A stretch of DNA of 64,000 nucleotides from an uncultured Flavobacteriaceae bacterium (GTDB lineage: Bacteria; Bacteroidota; Bacteroidia; Flavobacteriales; Flavobacteriaceae), in NCBI GenBank assembly GCA_905479835.1, contig CAJQNZ010000029.1, positions 1-64,000 on the forward strand, written 5' to 3'. Positions within the stretch are counted from its first letter, which is position 1; every line of letters starts with the position of its first letter. This document shows, one piece after another, positions 41,017 through 50,371 of this stretch. Made by a program: the position numbers and the translations under genes. Under the pieces are notes generated by a model that was not told the DNA's origin, ran no database searches, and was given only the letters and a program-made list of their open reading frames with translations.

Positions 41017-41721
41017 ATGGTACATTGTATTATAGTTGATGATGAGTCAATGGCAAGAGAAATTCTTGAAATTCATTTGAAGAAAATTGAATCAATCAAT
41101 ATCCTAGGTTCCTATAAAAATGTTACGGAAGCTTTCAGTGCGATAAATACTCATGATGTAGATTTGGTATTTCTAGACATTAATATGCCTGAAATTTCGG
41201 GGCTTTCATTTGCCAAAACGATTAATAAAAATATCAAGATTATTTTTACGACTGCTTATCGTGAATATGCAATTGATGGATTTGACTTGCAGGCAGTTGA
41301 CTATCTTTTAAAACCTATTTCTTATGAAAGAATGGTGCAAGCAGTCAATAAGTATGTGAATGAGAATAAAAAAATAGAGATATCTTCAGAAGATAAAATT
41401 GTTTCTAAGAGCAAATTTTTATTTGTACGCTCAGACCGAAAAATGATAAAAGTTAATTTTCAAGAGATTAATTATATTGAGAGTTTCAGTGATTATATAA
41501 AGATTCATTTAAAAGATAAAACTATAACTACAAGAGAGACCATCTCAAATATTGAAGAAAAACTCCCAATAGAATCTTTTATAAGAGTTCATCGATCCTA
41601 CATTATTTCGTTTGATAAGATTGAGTCGTTTACCAATGAGTATATCGAAGTAAATAGTAAGGCGATTCCCATAAGTAGAAGTTATAAAAAAGAAGTGCTT
41701 CACAGATTGGAAAATGTTTAA
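41017..41721 (+). CDS. LytTR-family response regulator
   Basis: A 234-residue regulator. Receiver domain at 1-120 with acidic pair D8/D9, phospho-acceptor D54 (FLDINMPE) and the conserved T-A and K of the switch (TTAYREYA, LLKPIS). The LytTR DNA-binding domain spans about 135-234 with FLFVRSDRKMIKV and FIRVHRSYIIS. Partner of the LytS-type kinase upstream. Confidence 0.93.
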   Translation: MVHCIIVDDESMAREILEIHLKKIESINILGSYKNVTEAFSAINTHDVDLVFLDINMPEISGLSFAKTINKNIKIIFTTAYREYAIDGFDLQAVDYLLKPISYERMVQAVNKYVNENKKIEISSEDKIVSKSKFLFVRSDRKMIKVNFQEINYIESFSDYIKIHLKDKTITTRETISNIEEKLPIESFIRVHRSYIISFDKIESFTNEYIEVNSKAIPISRSYKKEVLHRLENV

Positions 41722-41736
41722 TGAAAAAAATTATCT

Positions 41737-42876
41737 TTGACCAAAATTTACGATTTGACCGAAAGAGATTTTATTTCAACTATTTCAAATTCATCACAAC
41801 TTTCTAGTGGAGAATTTACCTGGAAAACGCCAAGTAACATTGCGCTTGTAAAATATTGGGGAAAAAAGGAATCTCAGATTCCTGAAAACACTTCAATCAG
41901 TTTTACTCTTGATGCTTGTTTTACGATGACAACCCTTAAGTTTGTCAAAAAGAAAAACGAAAAAGGAGACTTTGAAATTTATTTTGAAGGAAAAAAGAAA
42001 GAGGATTTCAAACCTAAGATTGCCACATTTTTTCAACGCATTGAAAAGTATTGTCCGTTCTTGAGTGAATATGATTTTGTTATAAATTCAAGAAATTCTT
42101 TTCCACATAGTAGTGGGATTGCTTCCTCTGCAAGTGGAATGAGTGCATTGGCATTGTGTGTTATGAGTTTAGAAAAAGCCCTACTTATTGATCAGCGTTC
42201 GCTGAGTGGAGCCGAAGTGACTCGAAGTAAAATGACAGATGATTATTTTTATAAAAAAGCATCTTTTCTTGCACGGTTGGGTTCTGGATCTGCTTGTAGA
42301 AGTATAAAAGGTAGTATTGTGGTATGGGGAAATCATAAAGAAATAAATGATAGTTCTGATTTATATGGAGTTGAATTTTCTGACGAAGTTCATTCCAATT
42401 TCAAGAATTTTCATGATACAATTTTATTGGTAGATGAAGGTGAAAAGCAAGTGAGTAGTACTGTTGGTCATCAGTTAATGTATAACCATCCATATGCGCA
42501 AGAGCGTTTTAATCAAGCTGAAGAAAATATTGTTGCAGTAAAAGAAATTTTAAAATCAGGAGATTTAAAGGCATTTACCAATTTGGTTGAAAGCGAAGCA
42601 TTGACCTTGCATGCAATGATGATGACGTCCAACCCTTATTTTATTCTAATGAAGCCCAATACACTGAAAATCATTAATAAGATATGGGAATTCAGAAAAG
42701 AAACCAATTTAAACTTATGTTTTACGTTGGATGCTGGAGCAAATGTTCATTTGTTATATCCAGAAAATGAGAAAGATCAAGTCAATGATTTTGTTGTCAG
42801 TGAATTAATTCAATATTGCCAAAATAATCATTATATTTGTGATAGAGTTGGAAAAGGAGCCAAACTAATAAATTAA
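41737..42876 (+). CDS. mvaD: Diphosphomevalonate decarboxylase
   Basis: A 379-residue GHMP enzyme. The diagnostic TPSNIALVKYWGKKE block starts near residue 30 and the ATP loop is FPHSSGIASSASG. It performs the ATP-dependent decarboxylation of mevalonate diphosphate to isopentenyl diphosphate. The start is a TTG; the ATG at 41721 is out of frame and no other ATG precedes the conserved block. Followed by mevalonate kinase and a prenyltransferase, forming the second half of the mevalonate cluster. Confidence 0.9.
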   Translation: MTKIYDLTERDFISTISNSSQLSSGEFTWKTPSNIALVKYWGKKESQIPENTSISFTLDACFTMTTLKFVKKKNEKGDFEIYFEGKKKEDFKPKIATFFQRIEKYCPFLSEYDFVINSRNSFPHSSGIASSASGMSALALCVMSLEKALLIDQRSLSGAEVTRSKMTDDYFYKKASFLARLGSGSACRSIKGSIVVWGNHKEINDSSDLYGVEFSDEVHSNFKNFHDTILLVDEGEKQVSSTVGHQLMYNHPYAQERFNQAEENIVAVKEILKSGDLKAFTNLVESEALTLHAMMMTSNPYFILMKPNTLKIINKIWEFRKETNLNLCFTLDAGANVHLLYPENEKDQVNDFVVSELIQYCQNNHYICDRVGKGAKLIN

Positions 42877-42987
42877 GATTAACATCAGAAGAAATATTAA
42901 AAATTTTAGTTAGTATTGTAAAATCAGCAGAGAAATAAATTTTGCAGTCATTTTTCATTATTAAATTTTCATTATCAATTAAATACT

Positions 42988-43914
42988 ATGAAAGGTCCAT
43001 TGTTTTATGCTAAAATCTTACTATTTGGAGAATATGGAATTATTAAAGATTCGAAAGGATTAGCAATACCATATAATTCTTATAAAGGAGCTTTAAAAAC
43101 ATCTGAAGTTTTAACTGAAACTGCAAAAAAATCAAACAAAAACTTGAATGGATTATATCAATATATATCTGAGTTAAAAACAGATCTAGTTGAATTTCGA
43201 TTGGACGAATTTAAGCAAGATATCGAAAATGGAATGTACTTCGATTCAAGTATCCCTCAAGGATATGGTGTAGGGAGTTCTGGAGCACTTGTTGCTTCTA
43301 TTTATGATAAATATGCAAATGATAAGATTACGGTTTTAGAAAATTTAACAAGTGAAAAGTTATTGAAGTTAAAAGAAATTTTTTCTTTGATGGAGTCTTT
43401 TTTTCATGGGAAAAGTTCAGGATTAGACCCGTTGAATTCCTATTTGAGTTTGCCGATATTAATCAATTCTAAAGATAATGTTGAACCAACTGGAATTCCT
43501 TCTCAACAAGAAGGGAAAGGAGCCGTATTTTTATTGGATTCTGAGATAATAGGAGAAACAGCGCCAATGGTCAATATCTTTATGAATAAGATGAAGAATG
43601 AAGGTTTCAGGAGAATGTTAAATGAAGATTTTGCCCGTTATACAGATGCTTGTATAGATGATTTTTTACATGGAAATGTAAAATCTCTTTTCGGAAATGT
43701 AAAACAGTTGTCCAAAGTTGTTTTATCCAATTTCAAACCAATGATTCCAAAGGCATTTCATAAGTTATGGCAACAAGGAATTGATACCAACGCTTATTAT
43801 CTTAAGTTATGTGGTTCAGGAGGAGGAGGTTATATTCTTGGATTTACTGAAGATTATGAAAAAGCGAAAAAACTACTTGAAAACTACAAATTAGAATTGG
43901 TTTATAGGTTTTAA
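42988..43914 (+). CDS. Mevalonate kinase
   Basis: A 308-residue GHMP kinase starting GPLFYAKILLFGEYGIIKD, the mevalonate-kinase-type opening, with ATP loop GYGVGSSGAL and the C-terminal CGSGGGGYILGF block. An HGKSSGLDPLNSY segment supplies the catalytic Asp. It phosphorylates mevalonate to 5-phosphomevalonate. A 111-base gap separates it from the decarboxylase gene; a near-consensus -7 (TAAATTTTG, one extra base) lies in that gap. Confidence 0.88.
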   Translation: MKGPLFYAKILLFGEYGIIKDSKGLAIPYNSYKGALKTSEVLTETAKKSNKNLNGLYQYISELKTDLVEFRLDEFKQDIENGMYFDSSIPQGYGVGSSGALVASIYDKYANDKITVLENLTSEKLLKLKEIFSLMESFFHGKSSGLDPLNSYLSLPILINSKDNVEPTGIPSQQEGKGAVFLLDSEIIGETAPMVNIFMNKMKNEGFRRMLNEDFARYTDACIDDFLHGNVKSLFGNVKQLSKVVLSNFKPMIPKAFHKLWQQGIDTNAYYLKLCGSGGGGYILGFTEDYEKAKKLLENYKLELVYRF

Positions 43915-43950
43915 TTTGAATTCCAAGATTTAATTTTAGGATTCAGATCG

Positions 43951-44853
43951 ATGAAAGAAAACACTTCAAATTATCTCTATAAATCTCTGAGCCTATTCTC
44001 AGTAGTAAGAGGGTACAACATTATAGTTCTTGTTATTGCTCAATACCTAGCATCTATTTTCATTTTTTCACCCAATAAATCTTTAAGACTAGTACTTTTG
44101 GATTTCAATTTATTTTGTATAATTCTTGCAACTGTTAGTGTGGTTGCGGCAGGATATATCATCAATAATTTTTATGATGAAGATAAAGATAAGATCAATC
44201 GCCCTGTTAAATCTAAAATTGATAACCTAGTAAGCCAGAAGACAAAGTTGAGTGTTTACTTTACTTTCAATTTTGTCGGAGCATTTTTGGGTTATTTAGT
44301 TTCTTGGAAAGCACTACTTTTTTTTTCAGGCTATATATTTTTAATTTGGTTTTATTCCCATAAACTTAAGAAGTACCCATTTATAGGAATCATTTCTGTA
44401 TCAATAGTAACAATTTTACCATTTTTTGCCGTTTTTGTTTATTTCAAAAATTTTTCAAAGGTGATTTTTGTTCACGCCATTTTCTTATTTTTATTATTAG
44501 TTATTCGTCAGTTGGTGAAGAATCTTGAAAATATGGATGGAGATATTTTGACAAATTCAAAAACGATTCCAATTCAATATGGTGAAAGATTGACTAAGAA
44601 AGTAATTTCTTTGTTGTCATTTCTTTTAATTGTTCCGGTATATATTCTATGGACTTACCCTGAAATTGGCTTGATGAATTTTTATTTCGCTTTTTCTATA
44701 ATAGCGTTACTTATTTTCGTTTCCATTTTATGGAAATCTAATGCCAAGCCTCAATATATCATATTACATAATCTTCTCAAATTTTTAATTTTTGCAGGAA
44801 TATTGAGTATTATTTTGATAGATAAATCATTGATTATTAATAAAATCATCTGA
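43951..44853 (+). CDS. UbiA-family prenyltransferase
   Basis: A 300-residue membrane protein with about eight to nine helices. The first Asp-rich motif is NNFYDEDKDKINRP and the second DGDILTNSKTIP. Database names for flavobacterial members are often geranylgeranylglycerol-phosphate geranylgeranyltransferase, an archaeal ether-lipid name that I consider unproven here; a quinone or other polar acceptor is possible. Its position right after mevalonate kinase fits use of the isoprenoid products. The 232-base gap that follows holds an open minus-strand frame (to 45095) which I judge a shadow. Confidence 0.85.
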   Translation: MKENTSNYLYKSLSLFSVVRGYNIIVLVIAQYLASIFIFSPNKSLRLVLLDFNLFCIILATVSVVAAGYIINNFYDEDKDKINRPVKSKIDNLVSQKTKLSVYFTFNFVGAFLGYLVSWKALLFFSGYIFLIWFYSHKLKKYPFIGIISVSIVTILPFFAVFVYFKNFSKVIFVHAIFLFLLLVIRQLVKNLENMDGDILTNSKTIPIQYGERLTKKVISLLSFLLIVPVYILWTYPEIGLMNFYFAFSIIALLIFVSILWKSNAKPQYIILHNLLKFLIFAGILSIILIDKSLIINKII

Positions 44854-45061
44854 TTAAGTTTCAAAGTAAGTTGAAATTGTTTTCCTGACATAGGATATCT
44901 GAGTTGTAAGTGGTCAATAGGAGGTTGTCGATCTGTATTTTGTGCCAAATACTTTACATTGATAATATGAAGTATAATAATATTTCCTGCGGTTATGGTA
45001 GTTATATCTGTGATTATCAGTAAATTTTTTAAATTCCTAATTTTTAATTCATAATTAGCAG

Positions 45062-45069
45062 TATCTTTG
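45062..45069 (+). promoter_or_regulatory. -7 promoter box of the pseudouridine synthase gene
   Basis: TATCTTTG matches TAnnTTTG, 16 bases before the ATG at 45086. Confidence 0.5.
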
Positions 45070-45085
45070 CCAAAAAATATTAATA

Positions 45086-45967
45086 ATGGCAGCAAAACAA
45101 AACTCGTCGCGAGGACGACACGCTAAAAAAGAGAATAAATCAACTTCCAAAAAGAAGGATTATCCAAATATGAAAACTAAAAATTTTCGTGTTAATCCTC
45201 AAAGCATAAAAACTTTTAAAGTAAAACCACCAGCAACTCCTAAGAAAGAGAATGTAGCAGATGGAATACGTCTTAATAAATATATTTCCAATTCAGGTAT
45301 ATGTTCTAGACGAGAAGCAGATGTATATATTGCCGCAGGTAATGCTACAGTCAATGGAAAGATTGTTACAGAGATGGGATATAAAGTACAAGTAGGTGAT
45401 ATAGTTAGGTTTGACGGACAATCAATTACTCCTGAAACGAAGCGTTATGTGTTATTGAATAAACCAAAGAATTTTATTACTACTATGGATGATGAACGAG
45501 GACGTCGTACTGTAATGGAATTGGTCAGTAATGCGACTACTGAACGTATTTATCCAGTAGGAAGATTAGATAGAAATACAACTGGATTATTATTGTTTAC
45601 TAATGATGGTGAGTTGGCTAAAAAATTAACTCATCCTAAGCATAATGTGAAAAAACTCTACCATGCTTCTCTTGATAAAAAATTAACAATAAAAGATTTA
45701 CAGACAATTTCACAAAATTTTGTTTTGGAAGGAAAAATGGTATTTGTAGATGCGATATCTTATGTAGATGGTCAGCCGAAAACCGAAATAGGAATAGAAA
45801 TACATTCAGGGAGGAATAGAATTGTACGAAAGATATTTGAACATTTTGGCTATACAGTTGTAAAGTTGGATCGAGTAATTTTTGCAGGATTGACGAAGAA
45901 AAATCTACCAAGAGGGCATCATAGACCACTTACCAATCAAGAAGTAATCAACTTGAATATGATTTAA
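45086..45967 (+). CDS. rRNA pseudouridine synthase, RsuA/RluB family
   Basis: A 293-residue enzyme. A lysine/arginine-rich tail of about 55 residues precedes the S4 RNA-binding domain (about 60-108, IRLNKYISNSGICSRREAD), then the catalytic domain with D162 in VGRLDRNTTGLL. RluB-type enzymes modify 23S rRNA helix 80/93 sites; RsuA types modify 16S. The S4-plus-long-tail layout favours RluB. The basic tail is a Bacteroidota feature. Ends before a bidirectional terminator shared with tRNA-Phe. Confidence 0.88.
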   Translation: MAAKQNSSRGRHAKKENKSTSKKKDYPNMKTKNFRVNPQSIKTFKVKPPATPKKENVADGIRLNKYISNSGICSRREADVYIAAGNATVNGKIVTEMGYKVQVGDIVRFDGQSITPETKRYVLLNKPKNFITTMDDERGRRTVMELVSNATTERIYPVGRLDRNTTGLLLFTNDGELAKKLTHPKHNVKKLYHASLDKKLTIKDLQTISQNFVLEGKMVFVDAISYVDGQPKTEIGIEIHSGRNRIVRKIFEHFGYTVVKLDRVIFAGLTKKNLPRGHHRPLTNQEVINLNMI

Positions 45968-45990
45968 ATAGTTTATATTGAAAAAACAAA

Positions 45991-46018
45991 AAACCCGAAC
46001 ATAAGTTCGGGTTTTTTT
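45991..46018. terminator. Bidirectional intrinsic terminator
   Basis: Arms AAACCCGAAC (45991-46000) and GTTCGGGTTT (46005-46014), 4-base loop, A-run on the left and T-run on the right. It serves the pseudouridine synthase gene (+) and tRNA-Phe (-). Confidence 0.9.
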
Positions 46019-46019
46019 G

Positions 46020-46092
46020 TGGTGCCTCCAGGAATCGAACCAGGGACACAAGGATTTTCAGTCCTTTGCTCTACCAACTGAGCTAAGGCACC
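46020..46092 (-). tRNA. tRNA-Phe (anticodon GAA)
   Basis: A 73-base cloverleaf on the minus strand: acceptor GGTGCCT/AGGCACC, D-arm GCTC-AGTTGGTA-GAGC, anticodon stem AAGGA/TCCTT with loop CTGAAAA (anticodon GAA), T-arm with GGTTCGATTCC, discriminator A, CCA not encoded. Confidence 0.96.
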
Positions 46093-46110
46093 ATTGCCTT
46101 ATTGCGGGTG

Positions 46111-46142
46111 CAAATATAAAAGTATTTTTTATTCTTATCAAA
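46111..46142 (-). promoter_or_regulatory. Promoter of tRNA-Phe
   Basis: On the minus strand a TTTG (46139-46142) and TATATTTG (46111-46118) with a 20-base spacer: a full Bacteroidota -33/-7 pair, 18 bases before the tRNA 5' end. The same TATATTTG box is used by tRNA-Leu. Confidence 0.65.
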
Positions 46143-46192
46143 ACAAAAACTAAAAAATCATTCGTATTTTTACACTTTATTTTTTATTCTGA

Positions 46193-46924
46193 ATGAATTT
46201 AATTATTGATGTTGGAAATACACGCGTGAAAGTTGCTCTTTTTAAGGGTGATAGCATCATTGAGTCACATCAGTTTTTCAAGGAAAAGATTGTGAAAGAA
46301 ATTAATAATATTGTTGAAAGACATAAAATTACAAATGGTATTATATCTTCTGTCGCTTCAATTTCCGAAAATCAATTGAATAAAATTGAAAAATTCTTTC
46401 CTCTTTTGAAACTAAGTTACCAATCAAATCTTCCTTTTAAAAATGAATATGCTAGTCCTACAACATTGGGAGTTGATAGAATAGCACTTGCTGCGGCATC
46501 CGTTTTTCAATATGCGAATAAAGACGTTTTGGTTATTGATGCAGGATCATGCATTACATATGATTTTATTAATCAAGATGGAGTTTATTTTGGTGGAGCT
46601 ATAGCGCCAGGAATTGAAATGAGGTATAAATCATTATATGCTTTTACAGATAAATTACCATTATTGGATGTTTCTTATCCTAAACATTTAATTGGAGATT
46701 CCACTGAAGAATCGATACATTCTGGAATTGTTAATGGAATTTTATCAGAAATTGAAGGGATTATTGAAAGATATAAAGAAGAAAATAAAGAATTAACAGT
46801 TGTTTTAACAGGAGGAGATACTAATTTCTTGGCGAAACGATTAAAAAATGGCATATTTGCCAATCCGAATTTTCTATTAGAAGGGTTAAATAACATTTTG
46901 AATTATAATTTAGCGAATGATTAA
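46193..46924 (+). CDS. coaX: Type III pantothenate kinase
   Basis: A 243-residue CoaX. It opens with the ASKHA phosphate motif IIDVGNTRVKVALF, has the substrate motif PTTLGVDRIALAAA (GxDR), and the second phosphate loop VIDAGSCITYDF. It phosphorylates pantothenate as the first step of CoA synthesis and needs a monovalent cation. It heads a seven-gene envelope-related operon; its stop overlaps the next start by 8 bases. Confidence 0.95.
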   Translation: MNLIIDVGNTRVKVALFKGDSIIESHQFFKEKIVKEINNIVERHKITNGIISSVASISENQLNKIEKFFPLLKLSYQSNLPFKNEYASPTTLGVDRIALAAASVFQYANKDVLVIDAGSCITYDFINQDGVYFGGAIAPGIEMRYKSLYAFTDKLPLLDVSYPKHLIGDSTEESIHSGIVNGILSEIEGIIERYKEENKELTVVLTGGDTNFLAKRLKNGIFANPNFLLEGLNNILNYNLAND

Positions 46925-48197
46925 GAATTTATCAATAGTAGTTTTACTTGTAATCACTGGAAGTATTTTTGCACAAAAAACAAATTCATCTCCATATTCA
47001 GTTTTAGGTATAGGAGATGGAATATCTTCTAAAACTGTTGAAGAGTCAAGCATGGGTGGAGTTGGAATTGCTAATACCAATCCCAATGATATGAATTTTT
47101 CTAATCCAGCATCTTTTGCATCTTTATTTTTAACCACTTATACAATTGCAGGAGAGAATAGAGGGTTTAATATTAATGAAGGTAATGAGAGCGTGAAAGC
47201 TTCAAATGCATATTTATCATATATAGCCATTGGAATTCCAATTGGTGAAAAAGGAGGTTTTGCTTTTGGTTTACAACCAAACACAACAGTAGGATATTCA
47301 TTAATCAATACGATACAAGATAGTGAAGGAGAGAATATTGAATCTTCGAGTTTTGATGGAGATGGAGGAACCAATAGAGTTTTTTTTGGGTTTGGTTATA
47401 AGATTGCTAAGAATTTAAGTTTAGGTCTAGAAGGTGAATATGTTTTTGGAAATATTACCAATAGTATTTCAACCATCAATAGAGATGTTACTCTAGGAAC
47501 TAGGTATGAAACTGATGCAAAGATAAAAGGAGGAAGTTTAAAAGCGGGAGTTATTTACGAAACCAAATTAAAAGAAAATTTATTTTTGAATTTGGGAACA
47601 ACGCTAGCTTTAGAAAGTGAATTGGACTCAGAAGGAAATGAATTTTTATTTTCTATTTCTGGAATAGATGGTAGTTCTAAAGATACAATTATTAATAATG
47701 CAAGTAAAGGAACTTTAATAAAGCCTTTAAAAACTAGTATTGGAATGAGTCTTTCAGATCCAAAAAAGTGGGCAGCGAGTATAGACTATGTATTTCAAAA
47801 CTCTATAGAACTTGGTGGAAATTTATCGAATAGAAATCCAAGATTGGAGTATGGAAAGTCAAGTACACTTGCGATTGGAGGATTTTATTTGCCTAAACAC
47901 AATTCAATATCAAGTTACTGGGATAGAGTTGTTTATAGGGCAGGATTCAGATTTGAAGAAACAGGATTGATGGTTGACGGTATTGGAAATGGAACCAATT
48001 TTACTCCGATTGATGACTTTGGCATATCTTTTGGAGTAGGGTTACCACTCGGCAGTCAAGTATCAAGATTGAACCTTGGATTTGAATTTGGAAAAAGAGG
48101 AACTACGGATAATGGATTGATTGAAGAGGAATATTTTAATTTCCGTTTGGGCTTAACATTAAGTAACAAATGGTTTAGGAAAAGAGAAATTAACTAA
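46917..48197 (+). CDS. Outer-membrane beta-barrel candidate
   Basis: A 426-residue exported protein: signal peptide ending near SIFAQ, mature start TNSSPYSVLGIGD, then repeated strands with alternating hydrophobic residues and turns, ending in an aromatic-containing strand (EYFNFRLGLTLSNKWF). The opening SPYSxLGIGD followed by MGGVGIAN resembles the FadL/PorV-like or PorP-like outer-membrane proteins of Bacteroidota. Transported substrate unknown. Conserved position between coaX and the TPR gene suggests an envelope role. Confidence 0.72.
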   Translation: MIKNLSIVVLLVITGSIFAQKTNSSPYSVLGIGDGISSKTVEESSMGGVGIANTNPNDMNFSNPASFASLFLTTYTIAGENRGFNINEGNESVKASNAYLSYIAIGIPIGEKGGFAFGLQPNTTVGYSLINTIQDSEGENIESSSFDGDGGTNRVFFGFGYKIAKNLSLGLEGEYVFGNITNSISTINRDVTLGTRYETDAKIKGGSLKAGVIYETKLKENLFLNLGTTLALESELDSEGNEFLFSISGIDGSSKDTIINNASKGTLIKPLKTSIGMSLSDPKKWAASIDYVFQNSIELGGNLSNRNPRLEYGKSSTLAIGGFYLPKHNSISSYWDRVVYRAGFRFEETGLMVDGIGNGTNFTPIDDFGISFGVGLPLGSQVSRLNLGFEFGKRGTTDNGLIEEEYFNFRLGLTLSNKWFRKREIN

Positions 48198-48204
48198 TAT
48201 AAAA

Positions 48205-49569
48205 ATGAACACAATGAAAAAAATTACCTACATAATAGCAGGATTATTTTTACTAACTACTACAGTTAATGTAAATGCACAACTTGATCAACAAGAATGT
48301 ACAGTTGAATACAACTTATTTAAAGGGGATGTACAAGGAAAGAACTTTACTGAAGCATCTAAAAGATTGGAGAAATTAATGACCAATTGTCCTACACTAT
48401 CTGTGAACATATACAAAATGGGTAGTAAAATTACAGATAATATGGTTGCTACTGGTGATAAAGCAGGTGCAATAGTTCTACAAAATAAAATTAACGAAGC
48501 AAGAATTAAGCATTTTCCAAAAGGTTTAGGAAAAGTTTATAGCGATTGGTTTAGTTTCTGTGTTGAAAATGGAGGGACTGAAGAATCATGTTTTCACTAT
48601 CTTGAAAAAGGATATAAAGCAGATCCATCTGGAATGTCTGCAAAAAATATATATTTATACTTTGATGTAGTATTAGAGAACAATAAAAATTCTAATGTTC
48701 AGAAAATATTGGACACATATGATGATATTAATGATGCGCTTGAAGATAAATCTGGAAAGTATCAACAAAAACTAAGTAAATTATTAGCTAAGGAAAATGC
48801 AGGAACTGTTCTTGGTAAAAAAGAAGCTAAATCCAAAAGAATTGCTGAAGCAGTTTTAACAAATATTGGAATAATAAGTGGAGGTTTAGATCAAAAAGTT
48901 GAAGAATTATTGACTTGTGAAAGGTTGGTTCCTATTTATAGAAGAGATTTTGAAGCAAACAAAACAAATGCACAATGGTTGAAAAGAGCTGTGTCAAGAA
49001 TGTTTCATAAAGGATGTACAAATGATCCTTTATATGAGCAATTAGCTAAAAGTTATGCTTCTTCATCGCCTTCAGCAGATGCATACATATTTGTTGCAGG
49101 AATATTAGAAAAGCAAGGAAAAACCTCAGAGGCATTGGATATGCGTAAAAAGGCATTTGATTTAGAGACTGATCCTATCAAAAAAGCAAAATTCTTATTG
49201 AATATTGCACAGGATTTTTCTTCAAAAGGACAAAAGGGAGAGGCTAGAAAATATGCTAATCAAGCATTGACTTACAATCCAAGTTTAGGAAAAGCATATT
49301 TATTGATAGCCTCAATGTATGCTTCAAGTGCCAATAGTTGTGGTAACGATGAATTTTCAAAGAGAATGGTTTATGTAGCAGCATTGAATAAAGCAAGAAA
49401 AGCGGCAAGAGTTGACCCAAGTATTGCTTCCAGAGCACAAAAGTATATTAATAGTTATTCTGGTAATATCCCAACAACTTCAATGGCATTTGCTAAAGGT
49501 GTAAAGTCAGGAGAATCATTCAGAGTAGGATGTTGGATTGGAGAGACAGTTACAGTTACTTTGAGATAA
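48205..49569 (+). CDS. Exported tetratricopeptide-repeat protein
   Basis: A 454-residue protein with a signal peptide (second ATG at 48214 gives a cleaner MKKITYIIAG start). Helical repeats fill the mature part; the clearest TPR units are at about 295-365 (ADAYIFVAGILEKQGKTSEAL, KAKFLLNIAQDFSSKGQKGEA, LGKAYLLIASMYASSA). Several cysteines could form disulfides in the periplasm. Likely a scaffold for envelope assembly along with the LptC-like and PpiD-like genes downstream; partner unknown. Confidence 0.75.
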   Translation: MNTMKKITYIIAGLFLLTTTVNVNAQLDQQECTVEYNLFKGDVQGKNFTEASKRLEKLMTNCPTLSVNIYKMGSKITDNMVATGDKAGAIVLQNKINEARIKHFPKGLGKVYSDWFSFCVENGGTEESCFHYLEKGYKADPSGMSAKNIYLYFDVVLENNKNSNVQKILDTYDDINDALEDKSGKYQQKLSKLLAKENAGTVLGKKEAKSKRIAEAVLTNIGIISGGLDQKVEELLTCERLVPIYRRDFEANKTNAQWLKRAVSRMFHKGCTNDPLYEQLAKSYASSSPSADAYIFVAGILEKQGKTSEALDMRKKAFDLETDPIKKAKFLLNIAQDFSSKGQKGEARKYANQALTYNPSLGKAYLLIASMYASSANSCGNDEFSKRMVYVAALNKARKAARVDPSIASRAQKYINSYSGNIPTTSMAFAKGVKSGESFRVGCWIGETVTVTLR

Positions 49570-49600
49570 TATATGATTAAATATTTAGTACATTTGTAAA

Positions 49601-50167
49601 ATGACTAAATCATTAAAATACACAGTGAGAAACATTGCTATCGTACTTTCGATGGCAATGTTTTTTTCTTGTACCAATGATATTAAAGAAGTCAGAGATT
49701 TTCTTGCCGAAAAGAATAAACCTATAGGAATTGCAGAAAATATTTATAATATTCATACCAATTCCGGAAGAGTTGATATGAAGGTTTCAACACCATTACG
49801 ACTTGATTTTTCAAATAGAAAAAATCATCCCTATGATGAATTTCCAGAAGGGTTAAAAATCGTTACTATTGATAAGGACAATGATTCCTTGATGATTACA
49901 GGAAATTACGCAATTAATTATACCAAAACTGGAATAGCTGAAATAATTGGAAACGTTACAATTATCAATTATGGCGAATATAAAAAACTGAAGACCGAAC
50001 AATTATATTGGGATCAAAAAACAAAATATTTTTATACTGAAAAACCATTTACGCTATATACAGCTACTGATACAATCTATGGAATAGGTTTAGACGCAAG
50101 TGAAGATTTAACAAAATATATGGTTAAGAATAATAGAGGAGTTTTTTATATATCAGAAAAAGATTAA
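49601..50167 (+). CDS. lptC: LptC-type LPS transport protein
   Basis: A 188-residue protein with N-terminal anchor ending FFSC24, i.e. a possible lipobox instead of the usual plain membrane anchor. The rest is the OstA-like/LptC beta-jellyroll: repeated strands with KLKTEQLYWDQKTKYFYTEKPFTLY, the LptC signature. It bridges the LptBFG transporter and LptA in moving LPS across the periplasm. Gap to the next gene only 2 bases. Confidence 0.85.
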   Translation: MTKSLKYTVRNIAIVLSMAMFFSCTNDIKEVRDFLAEKNKPIGIAENIYNIHTNSGRVDMKVSTPLRLDFSNRKNHPYDEFPEGLKIVTIDKDNDSLMITGNYAINYTKTGIAEIIGNVTIINYGEYKKLKTEQLYWDQKTKYFYTEKPFTLYTATDTIYGIGLDASEDLTKYMVKNNRGVFYISEKD

Positions 50168-50169
50168 TT

Positions 50170-50370
50170 ATGAATAAAATTGGAAGAATTTTCGAAATTG
50201 GATATTTAATAATATCAGTTGTTTTTGCATACGAATCGTATTTAAACTGGACACAAGATAGAACAAGGTCTTATGTTTTATTATTTTTTACAGCACTAGC
50301 CATCTTTATGTTCTTCTTCAAAAGAAGATTTAGAATTAAAAGAGAAGCACGTTTAAGGCAAGATAAATAA
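50170..50370 (+). CDS. Small membrane protein (66 aa)
   Basis: A 66-residue protein with two hydrophobic segments (about 8-23 and 35-50) and a strongly basic tail (FKRRFRIKREARLRQDK), so both ends probably face the cytosol. It is 2 bases after lptC and 1 base before the CNNM gene, making it a real operon member despite its size. Family unknown to me. Confidence 0.7.
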   Translation: MNKIGRIFEIGYLIISVVFAYESYLNWTQDRTRSYVLLFFTALAIFMFFFKRRFRIKREARLRQDK

Positions 50371-50371
50371 A

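Noticed and set aside
44751-45095. Minus-strand open frame of 114 codons across the UbiA 3' end and the following gap.
   Set aside because: Half of it is antisense to UbiA, it has no recognisable domain, and its start overlaps the pseudouridine synthase start; treated as chance.
49589-49596. TACATTTG just before lptC as a promoter.
   Set aside because: It ends 4 bases before the ATG and the only TTTG upstream is 25 bases away; transcription would begin at or after the start codon, and the gene sits in an operon.
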